Part shown: positions 24,682 through 33,993 of the stretch, piece by piece | How positions within the stretch are numbered: the first letter of the stretch is position 1 | Layout: each line of letters starts with the position of its first letter | Origin: Candidatus Merdivivens pullicola | GTDB lineage: Bacteria; Bacteroidota; Bacteroidia; Bacteroidales; UBA932 | DNA length: 64,000 nt | NCBI GenBank assembly: GCA_017694945.1 | Contig: JADIMA010000082.1 | Coordinates: forward strand, 1 to 64,000 | Direction of reading: 5' to 3' | Notes under the pieces: generated by a model | Databases searched by the model: none | What the model saw: only the letters and a program-made list of their open reading frames with translations | Told to the model about the DNA's origin: nothing | Program-made: the position numbers and the translations under genes

Positions 24682-24795
24682 AGAAACTTGCTCTTATAAA
24701 ATGCAAAAAGGAGTGTAAAATGCCGTAAAATTTCATCCCGCACTCCAGTTGCTCTTTCCGGCCTTCTTTCCGATTAACCGATGTTTCAGGATAAA

Positions 24796-24836
24796 AAAGC
24801 GGCTCGAAAGTCCGATGACCCGAGCCGCCTTTTTAT
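24796..24836. terminator. Terminator after the ExbB/ExbD operon
   Basis: Stem GCGGCTCG / CGAGCCGC with A/T runs on both sides (minus reading ends TTTTTT). It separates the exbB/exbD transcript from asnS. The remaining ~200 nt up to asnS holds only the asnS promoter. Confidence 0.85.
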
Positions 24837-24853
24837 GATATTCTGAACTATGA

Positions 24854-25318
24854 TTACTGTGCTCTCCTTGCCGAGTACATGATCTTCAGGGCGTAGCAAC
24901 GGCGAAGTTCCTGCTTCACATCCGTTACTGTACCCATTCGGGCATATTCATCAACCCTGAGGGCTGTAGTCATAAGTTGTCTGTCACTTTCACTCATGGA
25001 CTCACGTGCTGAAGCGATGAAGTCACCGATATCAGACACGGTCTTGTAAGAGTCGTTGAGCTGAATACGAACATCATTACCGTATTGAGCCTGCATGCTG
25101 AGGATAGGAGTACCTATATAAATATAAGAGGTAAGATCCTTTCTTTCCAGTTTAACAGATTCGCTCGCTTCTGGAAGTCGTACCTGTACCTTGATCTCAG
25201 TAGTCCTCATGCTGGTGGTAACCATGAAGAAGAACAGTACCATGAATACGATATCCGGAAGTGACGAAGTGTTGACTCCGGGCATTTTGTTCTTATCTTT
25301 TCTTCCAAATTTTGCCAT
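24854..25318 (-). CDS. exbD: ExbD/TolR family protein (second copy)
   Basis: 154 residues, one N-terminal membrane helix (~22-40) containing the conserved aspartate in SSLPDIVFMVLFFFMVTT. A periplasmic domain with VRLPEASESVKLERKDL follows. ExbD subunits sit in the ExbB pentamer pore and carry protons to power TonB. It lies 18 nt after another exbD-like gene; paired exbD genes are usual in Bacteroidota. Confidence 0.9.
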   Translation of the reverse strand: MAKFGRKDKNKMPGVNTSSLPDIVFMVLFFFMVTTSMRTTEIKVQVRLPEASESVKLERKDLTSYIYIGTPILSMQAQYGNDVRIQLNDSYKTVSDIGDFIASARESMSESDRQLMTTALRVDEYARMGTVTDVKQELRRCYALKIMYSARRAQ

Positions 25319-25336
25319 GCTTTTTCCTCCTAATTG

Positions 25337-25912
25337 TTACTTCCCACCGGTTACATCTTTAGGTTCTGCCTCAGAAATCTGCTGAGGAATGGCATCACGG
25401 ACGATTCTCTGCCTTTCTTCATCAAGGCGCGAGTAAGGCATGCCCCAATTCTTGATTGAGAAATCGTCGCGGATTTCATTTATGGCGGCAACTATCTCGT
25501 TCTGTACTTCAATATATGCTTTATATGTAGTACTGCGGTCGTTCTGCAAAGAGATTACGCCGTTTGAAACAGGATAATCGCCGTACCCTTCAATGTAAGT
25601 CATCTTCTTTTCAGGAAGTTTAGGGTCGTCGGTAGGGTTGAGTATGAACTCTTTAATCTTATCTTTCAGCATGGAGACATCCATCGGCTGGCCACCGGCG
25701 AACAACCTGTCAAGCGAGTTGATACGCACGATAATGACATTGCGCTCGTTGATCTGCTGGTTTTCCACTTCTCCGGTTACAGGAGGCGGCAGCTGACGGC
25801 GCAAGCCATAGTTCTGATCCATCGTGGTTGTCATAAGGAAGTATGTCAAAAGCAGGAAGGCGATGTCCGCCATCGAGCTTGAGTTGATTTCCATTGGTCC
25901 TCTTGTTGCCAT
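25337..25912 (-). CDS. exbD: ExbD/TolR family protein (first copy)
   Basis: 191 residues. N-terminal EINSSSMADIAFLLLTYFLMTTT holds the membrane helix and the proton-relay Asp (the segment is longer than the helix itself). The periplasmic domain is longer than in the second copy. It probably forms the hetero- or homodimeric ExbD unit with its neighbour. It starts 14 nt after the small membrane-protein gene. Confidence 0.9.
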   Translation of the reverse strand: MATRGPMEINSSSMADIAFLLLTYFLMTTTMDQNYGLRRQLPPPVTGEVENQQINERNVIIVRINSLDRLFAGGQPMDVSMLKDKIKEFILNPTDDPKLPEKKMTYIEGYGDYPVSNGVISLQNDRSTTYKAYIEVQNEIVAAINEIRDDFSIKNWGMPYSRLDEERQRIVRDAIPQQISEAEPKDVTGGK

Positions 25913-25926
25913 ACTAAAAAATATTA

Positions 25927-26355
25927 CTATCTACGAACCACATTTATGATATATCCGGCAATTATTGATAAAATGGCTGCTCCGAGCAAGATATAAGTCA
26001 GGTTCAGGAGCGTGTCTGTCATTTTAAGCGTGGCCTCGGTCGGTTCGATGCCGACAAGCCCTACGGCAGGTGTACCAGGTGCCAAAAGGTAAGCAATTCC
26101 AATCACAACAATGACGCCTACAAGTGTGAAAATTGATTTTTTCAGACCTTTCGGGTTGTCAATAATGCTGACGATGGAACCTATGATAGCACCTAAAAGA
26201 CCGACACCTACCAGAACATACGCCCAGTACAGCAGTGGGTCAACCACGCCTTCGTTCTGCCCCATCTTCACATCGCCGAAGAGGACTAAGCAACTCAGTA
26301 CGATGCCGACCAGCAGCAGGACGTATGAAAGGATTTTGATTATTCTAGCGTACAT
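25927..26355 (-). CDS. Small membrane protein between exbB and exbD
   Basis: 142 residues with about four hydrophobic helices (starts ILSYVLLLVGIVLSCLVL, then LLYWAYVLVGVGLLGAIIGS, FTLVGVIVVIGIAYLLAP, LTYILLGAAILSIIAGY). No enzymatic motif. I do not recognise a named family, but a gene of this type at this position is common in Bacteroidota exb operons. It may be a fourth subunit of the ExbB/ExbD motor or help its assembly; this is inference from position. Confidence 0.7.
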   Translation of the reverse strand: MYARIIKILSYVLLLVGIVLSCLVLFGDVKMGQNEGVVDPLLYWAYVLVGVGLLGAIIGSIVSIIDNPKGLKKSIFTLVGVIVVIGIAYLLAPGTPAVGLVGIEPTEATLKMTDTLLNLTYILLGAAILSIIAGYIINVVRR

Positions 26356-26370
26356 AGTGTCGAGTTTGAA

Positions 26371-27183
26371 TTATTTCTGATTCTTTACCAAAATGTCGAT
26401 AAGTGAGATTGAAGCGTCTTCCATTTCAATTGAAAGGGAGTCGATTCTTGAAAGGATATAGTTGTAGAAGAGCTGAAGGATAACGGCAACGATCAAACCG
26501 CCGACGGTGGTGATCAAAGCGACTTTCATACCTCCTGCGACAACGTTAGGGGAGATGTCGCCTGCTGCCTGGATAGCGTCGAATGCCTGGATCATACCAA
26601 CGACTGTTCCCAAGAATCCCAAAGAAGGAGCGATGGTGATGAAGAGCTGAATCCAAGAAAGGCCTTTTTCCATAAGGCTCATCTGTACTGAACCGTAAGA
26701 AACGACGGTCTTTTCAACAACTTCCAGACCCTGCTCGGCGCGGAGAAGACCCTGATAGAAGATGCTTGCGACAGGGCCGCGGGTGTTGCGGCATACTTCT
26801 TTCGCTGCGTCAACGCCACCGTTCTTGAGAGCTTCTTCAACTTTGTTGAGGAGTTTCTTGGTGTTGGTCTTTGAAAGGCTCAGGTAAAGAATCCTTTCAA
26901 TGCAGAGTGCAAGACCCAATACGAAGCAGGCAAGGATTGTAGCCATGAAGCCTGCACCACCTTCGATGAACCTTGTCTTGAGCTGCTGGTGGATTGGAAT
27001 CTCAGGCTGTGCTGCTGTCATTTCTGCCAATGTAGCAGGCTCTGAGGAAACTGGAGTAGCTTCGACCGCTTCGACGGTGTCGGTAGCTGCCGGTGCAGCT
27101 CCGTCGTTCTCCTGAGCTGCTGCGAACTGAGCAGACACGATCATAAGACCGCTAACTGCCAAAAACATGAAAAACTTTTTCAT
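26371..27183 (-). CDS. exbB: MotA/TolQ/ExbB proton channel protein
   Basis: 270 residues from ATG 27183; the track's extra 19 codons lie in AT-rich leader. An N-terminal signal-like segment and an Ala/Glu/Thr-rich stretch precede three membrane helices. The MotA/ExbB signature is GLSWIQLFITIAPSLGFLGT followed by VVGMIQAFDAI and VGGLIVAVILQLFYNYI. It forms the pentameric channel of the TonB motor. First gene of exbB - membrane protein - exbD - exbD. The extended N-terminus is typical of Bacteroidota ExbB. Confidence 0.93.
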   Translation of the reverse strand: MKKFFMFLAVSGLMIVSAQFAAAQENDGAAPAATDTVEAVEATPVSSEPATLAEMTAAQPEIPIHQQLKTRFIEGGAGFMATILACFVLGLALCIERILYLSLSKTNTKKLLNKVEEALKNGGVDAAKEVCRNTRGPVASIFYQGLLRAEQGLEVVEKTVVSYGSVQMSLMEKGLSWIQLFITIAPSLGFLGTVVGMIQAFDAIQAAGDISPNVVAGGMKVALITTVGGLIVAVILQLFYNYILSRIDSLSIEMEDASISLIDILVKNQK

Positions 27184-27282
27184 AACTGTTTTTGAATGTT
27201 TAAATGTTAAATAATGTATTAAATAGTTATAGTATTTCAAAAATTCCGTGCAATATAGTAATTAATCTTGAGATGCAAATAA

Positions 27283-28317
27283 TTATTTTGAAATTTCTCC
27301 TCTGAGGTTTATTTCAAATTGTTGCCTAACAATGTGGTTATCACTATATTGTCCCATTAAAAAAAATAATTTGGTTATGGCGCTTTCCGTGGTGCTGTCG
27401 TGCCCGTTTGCTACTCCGGCGCATTTAAGTCCCATCCCGGTCGCATAGACTCCCATGTTGACCGAACCTGTCATGCATTGCGTTACATTTACTATTACAA
27501 GCCCCTTTTCGGATGCTTCGCGGATGCTTTTTATGAACCATTCGCCGGACGGTGCGTTTCCGGATCCGAAAGTCTCCAGCACGATGCCGCGCAGTCCGGG
27601 CATTTTCAGGGCATTTTCAAGAATGGCCGAGGTTATCCCCGGATAAATCTTTATGATGGCGGCGGAGGGGTCGAGTTTTTTGTGGACGACGAGTTTTTTC
27701 CCGCGTTCCCCGTGTCCGTATATGAAAGGCAGGTGATATTTGATATTGATCCCCGCTTCGGCAAGGGTCGGGTAGTTCGGAGAAACAAATGCCTTGAATT
27801 CTTCTGCACTGTATTTCGTGGTGCGGTTGCCTCTCATGAGGGCGGAGTCGAAAAAAATGCATACTTCCGGAACCATCGCATTCCCGTCGCTGTCTTTGGC
27901 GCATGCGATTTCAATTGCGGAAATCAGATTTTCCTTTCCGTCTGTCCTCGGAACTCCTATCGGAAGCTGGCTTCCGGTGAAAATCACAGGCTTTTCAAGG
28001 TTTTCCAGCATGAAACTCAGCATTGAGGCCGAGTATGACATGGTGTCTGTGCCGTGAAGTACGACAAAGCCGTCGTATCCGTCGTATTTTTCTTCGATTA
28101 TTCCGGCAAGCCTTATCCAGAAGTCGGCGTCAACATCGGAAGAGTCGATGATGGGGTCGAATGTGTAACTGTCGATCCTGCATCCGAATTTGCGCAGTTC
28201 CGGAACCTCTTCGACTATCTGTTCGAAATTGAACGGCTTGAGTGTCAGGTCTTCGGGGTCTTGTTTCATGCCGATGGTGCCGCCGGTATATATTACCAGT
28301 ATGGATGTGTTGTTCAT
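27283..28317 (-). CDS. ansA: L-asparaginase, type I
   Basis: 344 residues. Catalytic threonine motifs ILVIYTGGTIGM near the N-terminus and FVVLHGTDTMSYSASML near 85-100; there is no signal peptide, so it is cytosolic. It hydrolyses L-asparagine to aspartate and ammonia. It follows tatD by 10 nt in a minus-strand series dprA-tatD-ansA. Confidence 0.95.
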   Translation of the reverse strand: MNNTSILVIYTGGTIGMKQDPEDLTLKPFNFEQIVEEVPELRKFGCRIDSYTFDPIIDSSDVDADFWIRLAGIIEEKYDGYDGFVVLHGTDTMSYSASMLSFMLENLEKPVIFTGSQLPIGVPRTDGKENLISAIEIACAKDSDGNAMVPEVCIFFDSALMRGNRTTKYSAEEFKAFVSPNYPTLAEAGINIKYHLPFIYGHGERGKKLVVHKKLDPSAAIIKIYPGITSAILENALKMPGLRGIVLETFGSGNAPSGEWFIKSIREASEKGLVIVNVTQCMTGSVNMGVYATGMGLKCAGVANGHDSTTESAITKLFFLMGQYSDNHIVRQQFEINLRGEISK

Positions 28318-28327
28318 AGGTCGCCTC

Positions 28328-29125
28328 CTATATCCGTTTTTTCGTTTCTGTCAGTGAAAACAGGTTTTCAGCGTTGGCTGTAGTGGCTGCTGCCACTGCT
28401 GAAATGTCCGTGCCTTTGATTTCCGCAATGCGGGCTGCAATTATGGGGATGTACGAACTTTCGTTTCTTTCCCCCCTGTGCGGTACGGGAGTGAGATAGG
28501 GGGAGTCGGTTTCAAGGATTATTCTTGAAATGTCTATGCCGGCCAGCGTGTCGGGAAGTTTGGACTTCCTGTATGTCAGCGTGCCTCCTATTCCCACGTA
28601 GAAGTCGCCGTATTTGTCGAATCTTCTATATGTCTCTATGCTGCCCCCGAATGCGTGGAATACTCCTCTCAGTCCTTCGCCCCTGTGCGCTTCGAGTATG
28701 TCGAAAATCTCCGCCGTGGCTTCTCTGGAATGTATTATTACCGGAAGATTCCTGCCTGATGCCCATGACAACTGGGTGTCGAATGCTTCTTTCTGTTCGG
28801 CCAGGAACTGTTTGCTCCAGTACAGATCCATGCCGATTTCGCCTATGCCGTGCCACCTGTGTCTTCCTGATAAATGGCTCTCGACCATTCCGAGTTCGTC
28901 TTCCCAGTTTTCCCTGATGGAAGTAGGGTGGAGTCCGACTGTGCAGAATATGTTTTCGGGGTATCTTGAAGCGCATTCAAGCATTGCGTCCCTGGATGAA
29001 CTGTCTATGTCCGGGAACACGAGCCTGGTGACGCCGGCTTCTGCGGCCCTGGCGACGGTTTCCCCGAAATCGGCGGAAAACGCATCGTCGTACAGGTGAG
29101 TGTGCGTATCTGTGAAATAATGCAT
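28328..29125 (-). CDS. tatD: TatD family metal-dependent hydrolase
   Basis: 265 residues. TIM-barrel metallohydrolase signatures: TDTHTHLYDDAF at the start, GIGEIGMDLYW, IHSREA, GVFHAFGGS and ETDSPYLTPVPHRG. The family are Mg-dependent DNases with 3'-5' exonuclease and D-aminoacyl-tRNA-type activities reported. Same strand as dprA, 29 nt downstream of it. Confidence 0.93.
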   Translation of the reverse strand: MHYFTDTHTHLYDDAFSADFGETVARAAEAGVTRLVFPDIDSSSRDAMLECASRYPENIFCTVGLHPTSIRENWEDELGMVESHLSGRHRWHGIGEIGMDLYWSKQFLAEQKEAFDTQLSWASGRNLPVIIHSREATAEIFDILEAHRGEGLRGVFHAFGGSIETYRRFDKYGDFYVGIGGTLTYRKSKLPDTLAGIDISRIILETDSPYLTPVPHRGERNESSYIPIIAARIAEIKGTDISAVAAATTANAENLFSLTETKKRI

Positions 29126-29154
29126 CCTGCAAAACTATTGGCATGCAAAAATAA

Positions 29155-30246
29155 TCATTTTATTTTAATGTGCCAGTTGAATCCGTCTCCCGTCCGGATT
29201 TTCCCTTCCATTTCAAGTTCTGTGAGGAGGATGTTGAGCCTGTCGGGGCCGATGCCGGTAAGTGCAACCAGTGTCTCCGTGTCTTTCCTGCCTTTCCCAT
29301 AAAGCGCCTTCAGTATCTTTCCGCGGTCTCCGGGTTCCGGTTCCGGTGCGGTAGCGGTATTTTTACCGTCTCCCTTTTCCCAGAAATACATTGAAAATAT
29401 TTCAGGTTCGCAGATACATCCGGCCATATTCGATGCTATAAGGTAATTGCATCCGCTGTTAAGGCTGTCGTCCGTCCGTCCCGGGACGGCGTACAGGTCT
29501 CTGCCGTATGAGAATGCCTGTGTCGCCGTGACCATGCTCCCTCCCTTTTTTGGAGACTGGACGACTACTGTGCAGCAGGACAGTCCCGCTATGATCCGGT
29601 TCCTTCTCAGAAAATTGACTGGTATGGGAGGTTCCCCGAGCGGGAAATCGCTTATCAGGCATCCTCCGCTTTCAACAATCTTCCGTGCGAGCCATTCATG
29701 CCTGCGGGGATATGTTATGTCGATTCCGGTGCCCAATACTGCCAGAGTAGTCCCCTGCCTCTCCAATGTCTGCATGTGGGCCTGTTTGTCGATTCCGTAT
29801 GCCAGCCCGCTTACGACCGCCGGCGGATTCCCTACGGAGTGTACGGAATCGATCAGCCTTGAACACGATTCTATGCCGTAGTCGTCGGGTGAGCGTGTGC
29901 CTACAACCGACAGCAGCCTTTTGCCTGCCGGAAGCATTCCTTTTATATATAGAAACAGCGGTGCGTCGGGGCATTCGCGCAGTAATTCCGGATATGACGG
30001 CGACGGCAGCGGCAGGACGGATATTCCCTTTCGCCTGCATTCCGAAATCTCGTTTTCCGCCCATGCGGCAAGTTCCGAGCCGGCGCGCCCTGGAGGCATG
30101 AGGCTTTCAGGTTCGATGCCGTTTTCAATCATGTTTTTCTGCTTTCCCGGCCTGTATCCGTAAAGCCTGTTCAGCGCGCAGAATATGATAGTCTCCCTTT
30201 CTGTCATTGCGACTGCTTTTTTTGCCAAGATATGCGGTTTTTGCAT
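29155..30246 (-). CDS. dprA: DNA processing protein DprA/Smf
   Basis: 363 residues from ATG 30246; the ATG at 30207 (MTERETIIFCALNRLYGYR) is an equally plausible start. Rossmann-like DprA core: LSVVGTRSPDDYG, VVSGLAYGIDKQAHMQTL, GTTLAVLGTGIDITYPRRH, SDFPLGEPPIPVNFLRRNRIIAGL, KKGGSMVTATQAFSYGRD (each quoted in part of the conserved core). A C-terminal winged helix follows (~290-363). It loads RecA on incoming ssDNA in transformation. No other competence gene is adjacent. Confidence 0.93.
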   Translation of the reverse strand: MQKPHILAKKAVAMTERETIIFCALNRLYGYRPGKQKNMIENGIEPESLMPPGRAGSELAAWAENEISECRRKGISVLPLPSPSYPELLRECPDAPLFLYIKGMLPAGKRLLSVVGTRSPDDYGIESCSRLIDSVHSVGNPPAVVSGLAYGIDKQAHMQTLERQGTTLAVLGTGIDITYPRRHEWLARKIVESGGCLISDFPLGEPPIPVNFLRRNRIIAGLSCCTVVVQSPKKGGSMVTATQAFSYGRDLYAVPGRTDDSLNSGCNYLIASNMAGCICEPEIFSMYFWEKGDGKNTATAPEPEPGDRGKILKALYGKGRKDTETLVALTGIGPDRLNILLTELEMEGKIRTGDGFNWHIKIK

Positions 30247-30256
30247 GGCATGATGA

Positions 30257-30286
30257 CAAAAATCCCCGTTTGTGGCGAACGGGGAT
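30257..30286 (-). terminator. Terminator after queA
   Basis: Minus-strand ATCCCCGTT / AACGGGGAT 9-bp stem with a 7-nt loop followed by TTTTTG, 48 nt past the queA stop and just before the dprA start. Confidence 0.8.
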
Positions 30287-30334
30287 GGAAAATATCTTTT
30301 TTTGATGATTGTCCGGTGAAACGGGGCGGCTTTC

Positions 30335-31384
30335 TCAGATAATCAGGATTGCGTCTCCGTAAGGCCCGAAGCGGTATCCTTCTTCGGTCGCGACTTTATA
30401 GCATTTCATGACATTTTCAAAACCTCCGAAAGCGCATTCCGACATGAGCATTGTCGAACAAGGCATGTGGAAGTTAGTCACCATTGCAGTAGGTATGGCC
30501 ACCTGGTACGGAGGAAAAATGAACTTGTTGGTCCATCCTTCAAATTCCCTGATTTCGTTAGTGGTGGTAACGTATGTCTCTAGTCCGCGCAGCACGGTGA
30601 CTCCTATGGCGAATACGCGTTTCCCGTTCTTCTTCGCGTTGTTTACGAGTTCAGCCGTCCTTTCAGGGATGTTCAGGGACTCGGAATCCATCTTGTGTTT
30701 TGAGAGGTCTTCCACATCGACGCTCCTGAAATTCCCCAGCCCCATGTGGAGGGTGAGGAACGCGGTGTCAACGCTTTTGATTTCCATCCTCTTGAGGAGT
30801 TCGCGGCTGAAATGCAGTCCCGCTGCAGGGCAGGCTACCGCGCCTTCCTTGGAGGCGTATATGGTCTGATAGTTTTCATAATCCGATTCTTCGACTTTGG
30901 CTTTCACCCATTTCGGAATAGGGAGTTCCCCCATCTTGTACAATGTTTCCTTGAATTCCTCGTAAGGGCCGTCGAACAGGAATCTTAATGTCCTTCCCCG
31001 GGATGTCGTATTGTCGATTACTTCGGCTACCAGTGCGTCGTTTTCTCCGAAATACAGTTTGTTCCCGATGCGGATTTTTCTTGCCGGATCGACAAGCACG
31101 TCCCAGAGCCTCTGTTCCCTGTTCAGTTCCCTGAGCAGGAATACTTCGATTTCCGCCCCTGTCTTTTCTTTGTTCCCGTAAAGCCTTGCCGGGAAAACCT
31201 TTGTGTCGTTGAGGACGACCAGATCCCCCTCGTCGCAATAATTGATGAAATCCTTGAAGAGTCTGTGCTCGATTTCCCCCGTGTCCTTGTGAAGCACCAT
31301 CATCCGGCACTCGTCGCGGAAAAACGTGGGGTTCTGCGCTATGAGTTCTGGTTTCAGGTCGAAGTTGAATTGTGAAAGTTTCAT
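30335..31384 (-). CDS. queA: tRNA preQ1(34) S-adenosylmethionine ribosyltransferase-isomerase
   Basis: 349 residues from ATG 31384 ([19 protein letters not shown]), the classic QueA start; the track's longer form begins with TTG. Motifs: [38 protein letters not shown] and [18 protein letters not shown]. It builds epoxyqueuosine on tRNA wobble G34 during queuosine synthesis. It is followed by a terminator and preceded by a 151-nt gap after truB that holds no gene I can support. Confidence 0.96.
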   Translation of the reverse strand: MKLSQFNFDLKPELIAQNPTFFRDECRMMVLHKDTGEIEHRLFKDFINYCDEGDLVVLNDTKVFPARLYGNKEKTGAEIEVFLLRELNREQRLWDVLVDPARKIRIGNKLYFGENDALVAEVIDNTTSRGRTLRFLFDGPYEEFKETLYKMGELPIPKWVKAKVEESDYENYQTIYASKEGAVACPAAGLHFSRELLKRMEIKSVDTAFLTLHMGLGNFRSVDVEDLSKHKMDSESLNIPERTAELVNNAKKNGKRVFAIGVTVLRGLETYVTTTNEIREFEGWTNKFIFPPYQVAIPTAMVTNFHMPCSTMLMSECAFGGFENVMKCYKVATEEGYRFGPYGDAILII

Positions 31385-31535
31385 ATAATACTCTGCGTGA
31401 TTAAACTCTAACAAAATATTATACGATATTTTTTCTTTTTTGTTTCATAATCCGTATGAATTTTCTTCAAAAGTTCAAGTGCCCGGGCATGGCTCAAGGA
31501 AGGCTCATCTCTTCAAAGAGTGTTTTTGCGGATAA

Positions 31536-32420
31536 TCAAAAAAAATTGTTACGGTCTTCATTGAATACATGCAGGGCCGTATCCATCGTGACCGAATCGG
31601 CGATGTTGAACTGTCCGGATCTTGTGCGTCTGAGCGAGGCCAGATGTGCTCCGCTTCCGAGGGCTTCTCCTATGTCGCGGGCAAGCGCGCGGATGTATGT
31701 CCCTTTGCTGCATGAAATCCGGAGCCTTGCGCATGGCAGGTCGTGTGAATATTTTTTTACCGTTATCGTCCTGTGCGTGCCTGCCGAGCCGGGATTCCCT
31801 GCCTGTCCGGGGGTGCCGGGAATCTCTGCCGTGCTGAAAAAGTCAAGAAGTTCCAGTTCGTTTATCCGAATGAGGGAAGTCCGTATGCCGGCTTCACGGG
31901 CGGCTGAAACGGAAGCGGTGTCGCCGTTGCGGAGCATTTTCCGGGCTATTTCGTATGCTCTTGTCCCGTCTATCGATTTGGCTGAGAACAGAGGGGCGAT
32001 CTGTTCATGCTCGCCTGTGAAAGATGGGAGGATGTCCGCTACGGCCTGCGCTGTGATATGTGCGGACGGGTATTCGCGGTCAATGTCTTTTTCAAGATCG
32101 TATGAGGGCGTTGTGGCCCCGAAAACGATGTCGGCGACATACTCCTTGTCGGATGCCTGGAACTGCTCGGCGAGTTTTGTCGCGTTTGCGATGCATATCA
32201 GAAGCAAGCCGGTGGCCAGCGGGTCAAGGGTTCCCGCGTGTCCTACTTTGAGGTTTTTCTTGAAAAAATGGCGCTGCGCGCGGAATTTTATTTTTCTCAC
32301 CGCGTCGGCGGAAGTCCACATGTAAGGCTTGTCCAGCGGTATGACGATGCCTCCCGGGTAATCGGCTATTTCCCGGGAAAGCATGTCGTTTCCGTTTATT
32401 GTTATGAAAGCGTCTTGCAT
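31536..32420 (-). CDS. truB: tRNA pseudouridine(55) synthase TruB
   Basis: 294 residues from ATG 32420; the track's 42 extra residues are an Arg-rich read of gltX in another frame. Core motifs: GIVIPLDKPYMWTS, KVGHAGTLDPLATGLLL with the catalytic Asp, GTRAYEIAR-type substrate loop, and KGTYIRALARDIGEALG. An insert rich in Gly/Pro (TPGQAGNPGSAG) sits near residue 200. It isomerises U55 in the T-loop of tRNAs. The start overlaps the gltX 3' end by 19 nt. Confidence 0.94.
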   Translation of the reverse strand: MQDAFITINGNDMLSREIADYPGGIVIPLDKPYMWTSADAVRKIKFRAQRHFFKKNLKVGHAGTLDPLATGLLLICIANATKLAEQFQASDKEYVADIVFGATTPSYDLEKDIDREYPSAHITAQAVADILPSFTGEHEQIAPLFSAKSIDGTRAYEIARKMLRNGDTASVSAAREAGIRTSLIRINELELLDFFSTAEIPGTPGQAGNPGSAGTHRTITVKKYSHDLPCARLRISCSKGTYIRALARDIGEALGSGAHLASLRRTRSGQFNIADSVTMDTALHVFNEDRNNFF

Positions 32421-33964
32421 GCGAATGCCACTCTTGCGGCGGTTTCTTCTTTTCCTATTGTAGTCGCGACGGCGGCGATGCCGAGCCCGCTGGAAGAACC
32501 TATGAGTGCAAGCCTCAGGGTATTCATGACTTTGCCCATAGGCCATTCGTTCGAATGGATATAATCGCTCAGGGCAGGTTCAAGGTCCTCTTCGGTGAAA
32601 GGTTCGAAACCGTTTATGAAATCTGCGGCCTGTTTCATGAGGGCTACGTTTTCAGGCTTCCAGAATTTTTTGGCGTCCGCTTCGTTGAATGATGACGGTG
32701 CAATGAAGAGATAATGGGCTATGTCCCAGAAATCCTTTATGAAGGTGGCCCGTTCTTTTGTAAGCCGTATGACCCCAAGCACGTATGTGTCATCGAAGCG
32801 GTTGCGGTCTATGCCATGGCTGTCAAGTATTTCTCTGAATTGTGCCGCGATTTCGGCATCGGGCATCTTCCTGAGATATTCGCGATTGTACCACTTTGCC
32901 TTTTCAGGATTGAAACGCGCTCCGGATTTTATTACGCGCTCCAGGGAAAATGCCTTGACGAGTTCGTCCATGGTGAAAAGTTCCCTGTCGTCTCCGGGAT
33001 TCCACCCGAGCATGGCAAGCATGTTTACGAATGCTTCAGGCAAATAGCCTTCTTCACGGTATCCCCTGGTTATTTCTCCTTCCTGGTTGACCCACTGGAG
33101 CGGAAATACCGGGAATCCCAGCCTGTCGCCGTCCCTTTTGCTGAGTTTCCCTTTGCCGTCGGGCTTCAGCAGCAGGGAAAGATGGGCGAACCTTGGCATG
33201 GAATCCGTCCATCCGAATGCTTCGTAAAGCAGATAGTGGAGCGGGAGCGATGGGAGCCATTCTTCTCCGCGGATGACTTCCGTTATTTCCATGAGATGGT
33301 CATCTACGATGTTTGCGAGATGGTAGGTGGGAAGCCCGTCGTGGCTTTTCCAGAGCACCTTGTCATCCAGAATGCCTGTGTTGACTTCAATATGCCCCCT
33401 AATGAGGTCGTCCATCTTTACGATGCGATCCAGAGGCATCTTGAAACGTATTGTCCAGCCTGTTTCTTCCTTTACGCGCCTTTCCCATTCTTCTTTCGGG
33501 AGTGTGAGCGAGTTTTTGAGGCGGCCGCGGGTCTCGTGGTTGTAAATGAAGGTTTCTTTGCGTGCCTCCGCTTCCGCCCTCATAGCCGCGAGTTCTTCGG
33601 CCGTGTCGAAAGCATAGTAGGCATATCCGTTCTCAACGAGTTGCTCTGCATATTTTCTGTAGATGTCTTTCCTCTGGGACTGCCTGTAAGGCGCGTGCGG
33701 ATGTTTTTCGGACGGGGTCTCGACTATCCTTCCGTTTTCGTCAACGCCTTCGTCCGGTATGATGCCGCACCAGCGCAATGAGTCGATTATGTATTGTTCG
33801 GCCCCCGGTACGAACCTCTGCGAATCGGTGTCCTCGATGCGTATTATGAAATCCCCTCCGCGCTGTTTGGCGAAGAGGTAATTGTACAATGCCGTGCGCA
33901 CGCCTCCCATGTGGAGCGGGCCCGTCGGCGACGGGGCGAATCTTACTCTTGTCCTTCTTTCCAT
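32402..33964 (-). CDS. gltX: Glutamyl-tRNA synthetase
   Basis: 520 residues. Class I signatures: RFAPSPTGPLHMGGVRTALY (HIGH-like HMGG) and KLSKRDGD (KMSKS-like KLSKR), plus a helical anticodon-binding C-terminus. It charges tRNA-Glu. It begins 29 nt after ftsZ and continues the division cluster on the same strand, followed by truB with overlap. Confidence 0.97.
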   Translation of the reverse strand: MERRTRVRFAPSPTGPLHMGGVRTALYNYLFAKQRGGDFIIRIEDTDSQRFVPGAEQYIIDSLRWCGIIPDEGVDENGRIVETPSEKHPHAPYRQSQRKDIYRKYAEQLVENGYAYYAFDTAEELAAMRAEAEARKETFIYNHETRGRLKNSLTLPKEEWERRVKEETGWTIRFKMPLDRIVKMDDLIRGHIEVNTGILDDKVLWKSHDGLPTYHLANIVDDHLMEITEVIRGEEWLPSLPLHYLLYEAFGWTDSMPRFAHLSLLLKPDGKGKLSKRDGDRLGFPVFPLQWVNQEGEITRGYREEGYLPEAFVNMLAMLGWNPGDDRELFTMDELVKAFSLERVIKSGARFNPEKAKWYNREYLRKMPDAEIAAQFREILDSHGIDRNRFDDTYVLGVIRLTKERATFIKDFWDIAHYLFIAPSSFNEADAKKFWKPENVALMKQAADFINGFEPFTEEDLEPALSDYIHSNEWPMGKVMNTLRLALIGSSSGLGIAAVATTIGKEETAARVAFACKTLS

Positions 33965-33993
33965 GTCAGGTCTTGTTTTCCAAATTTAAATCC

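Noticed and set aside
31456-32325. 289-aa plus-strand ORF opposite truB
   Set aside because: Antisense of TruB; Ser/Arg-rich and without recognisable domains.
32714-33781. 355-aa plus-strand ORF opposite gltX
   Set aside because: Shadow of gltX, which has both class I signature motifs in the other frame.
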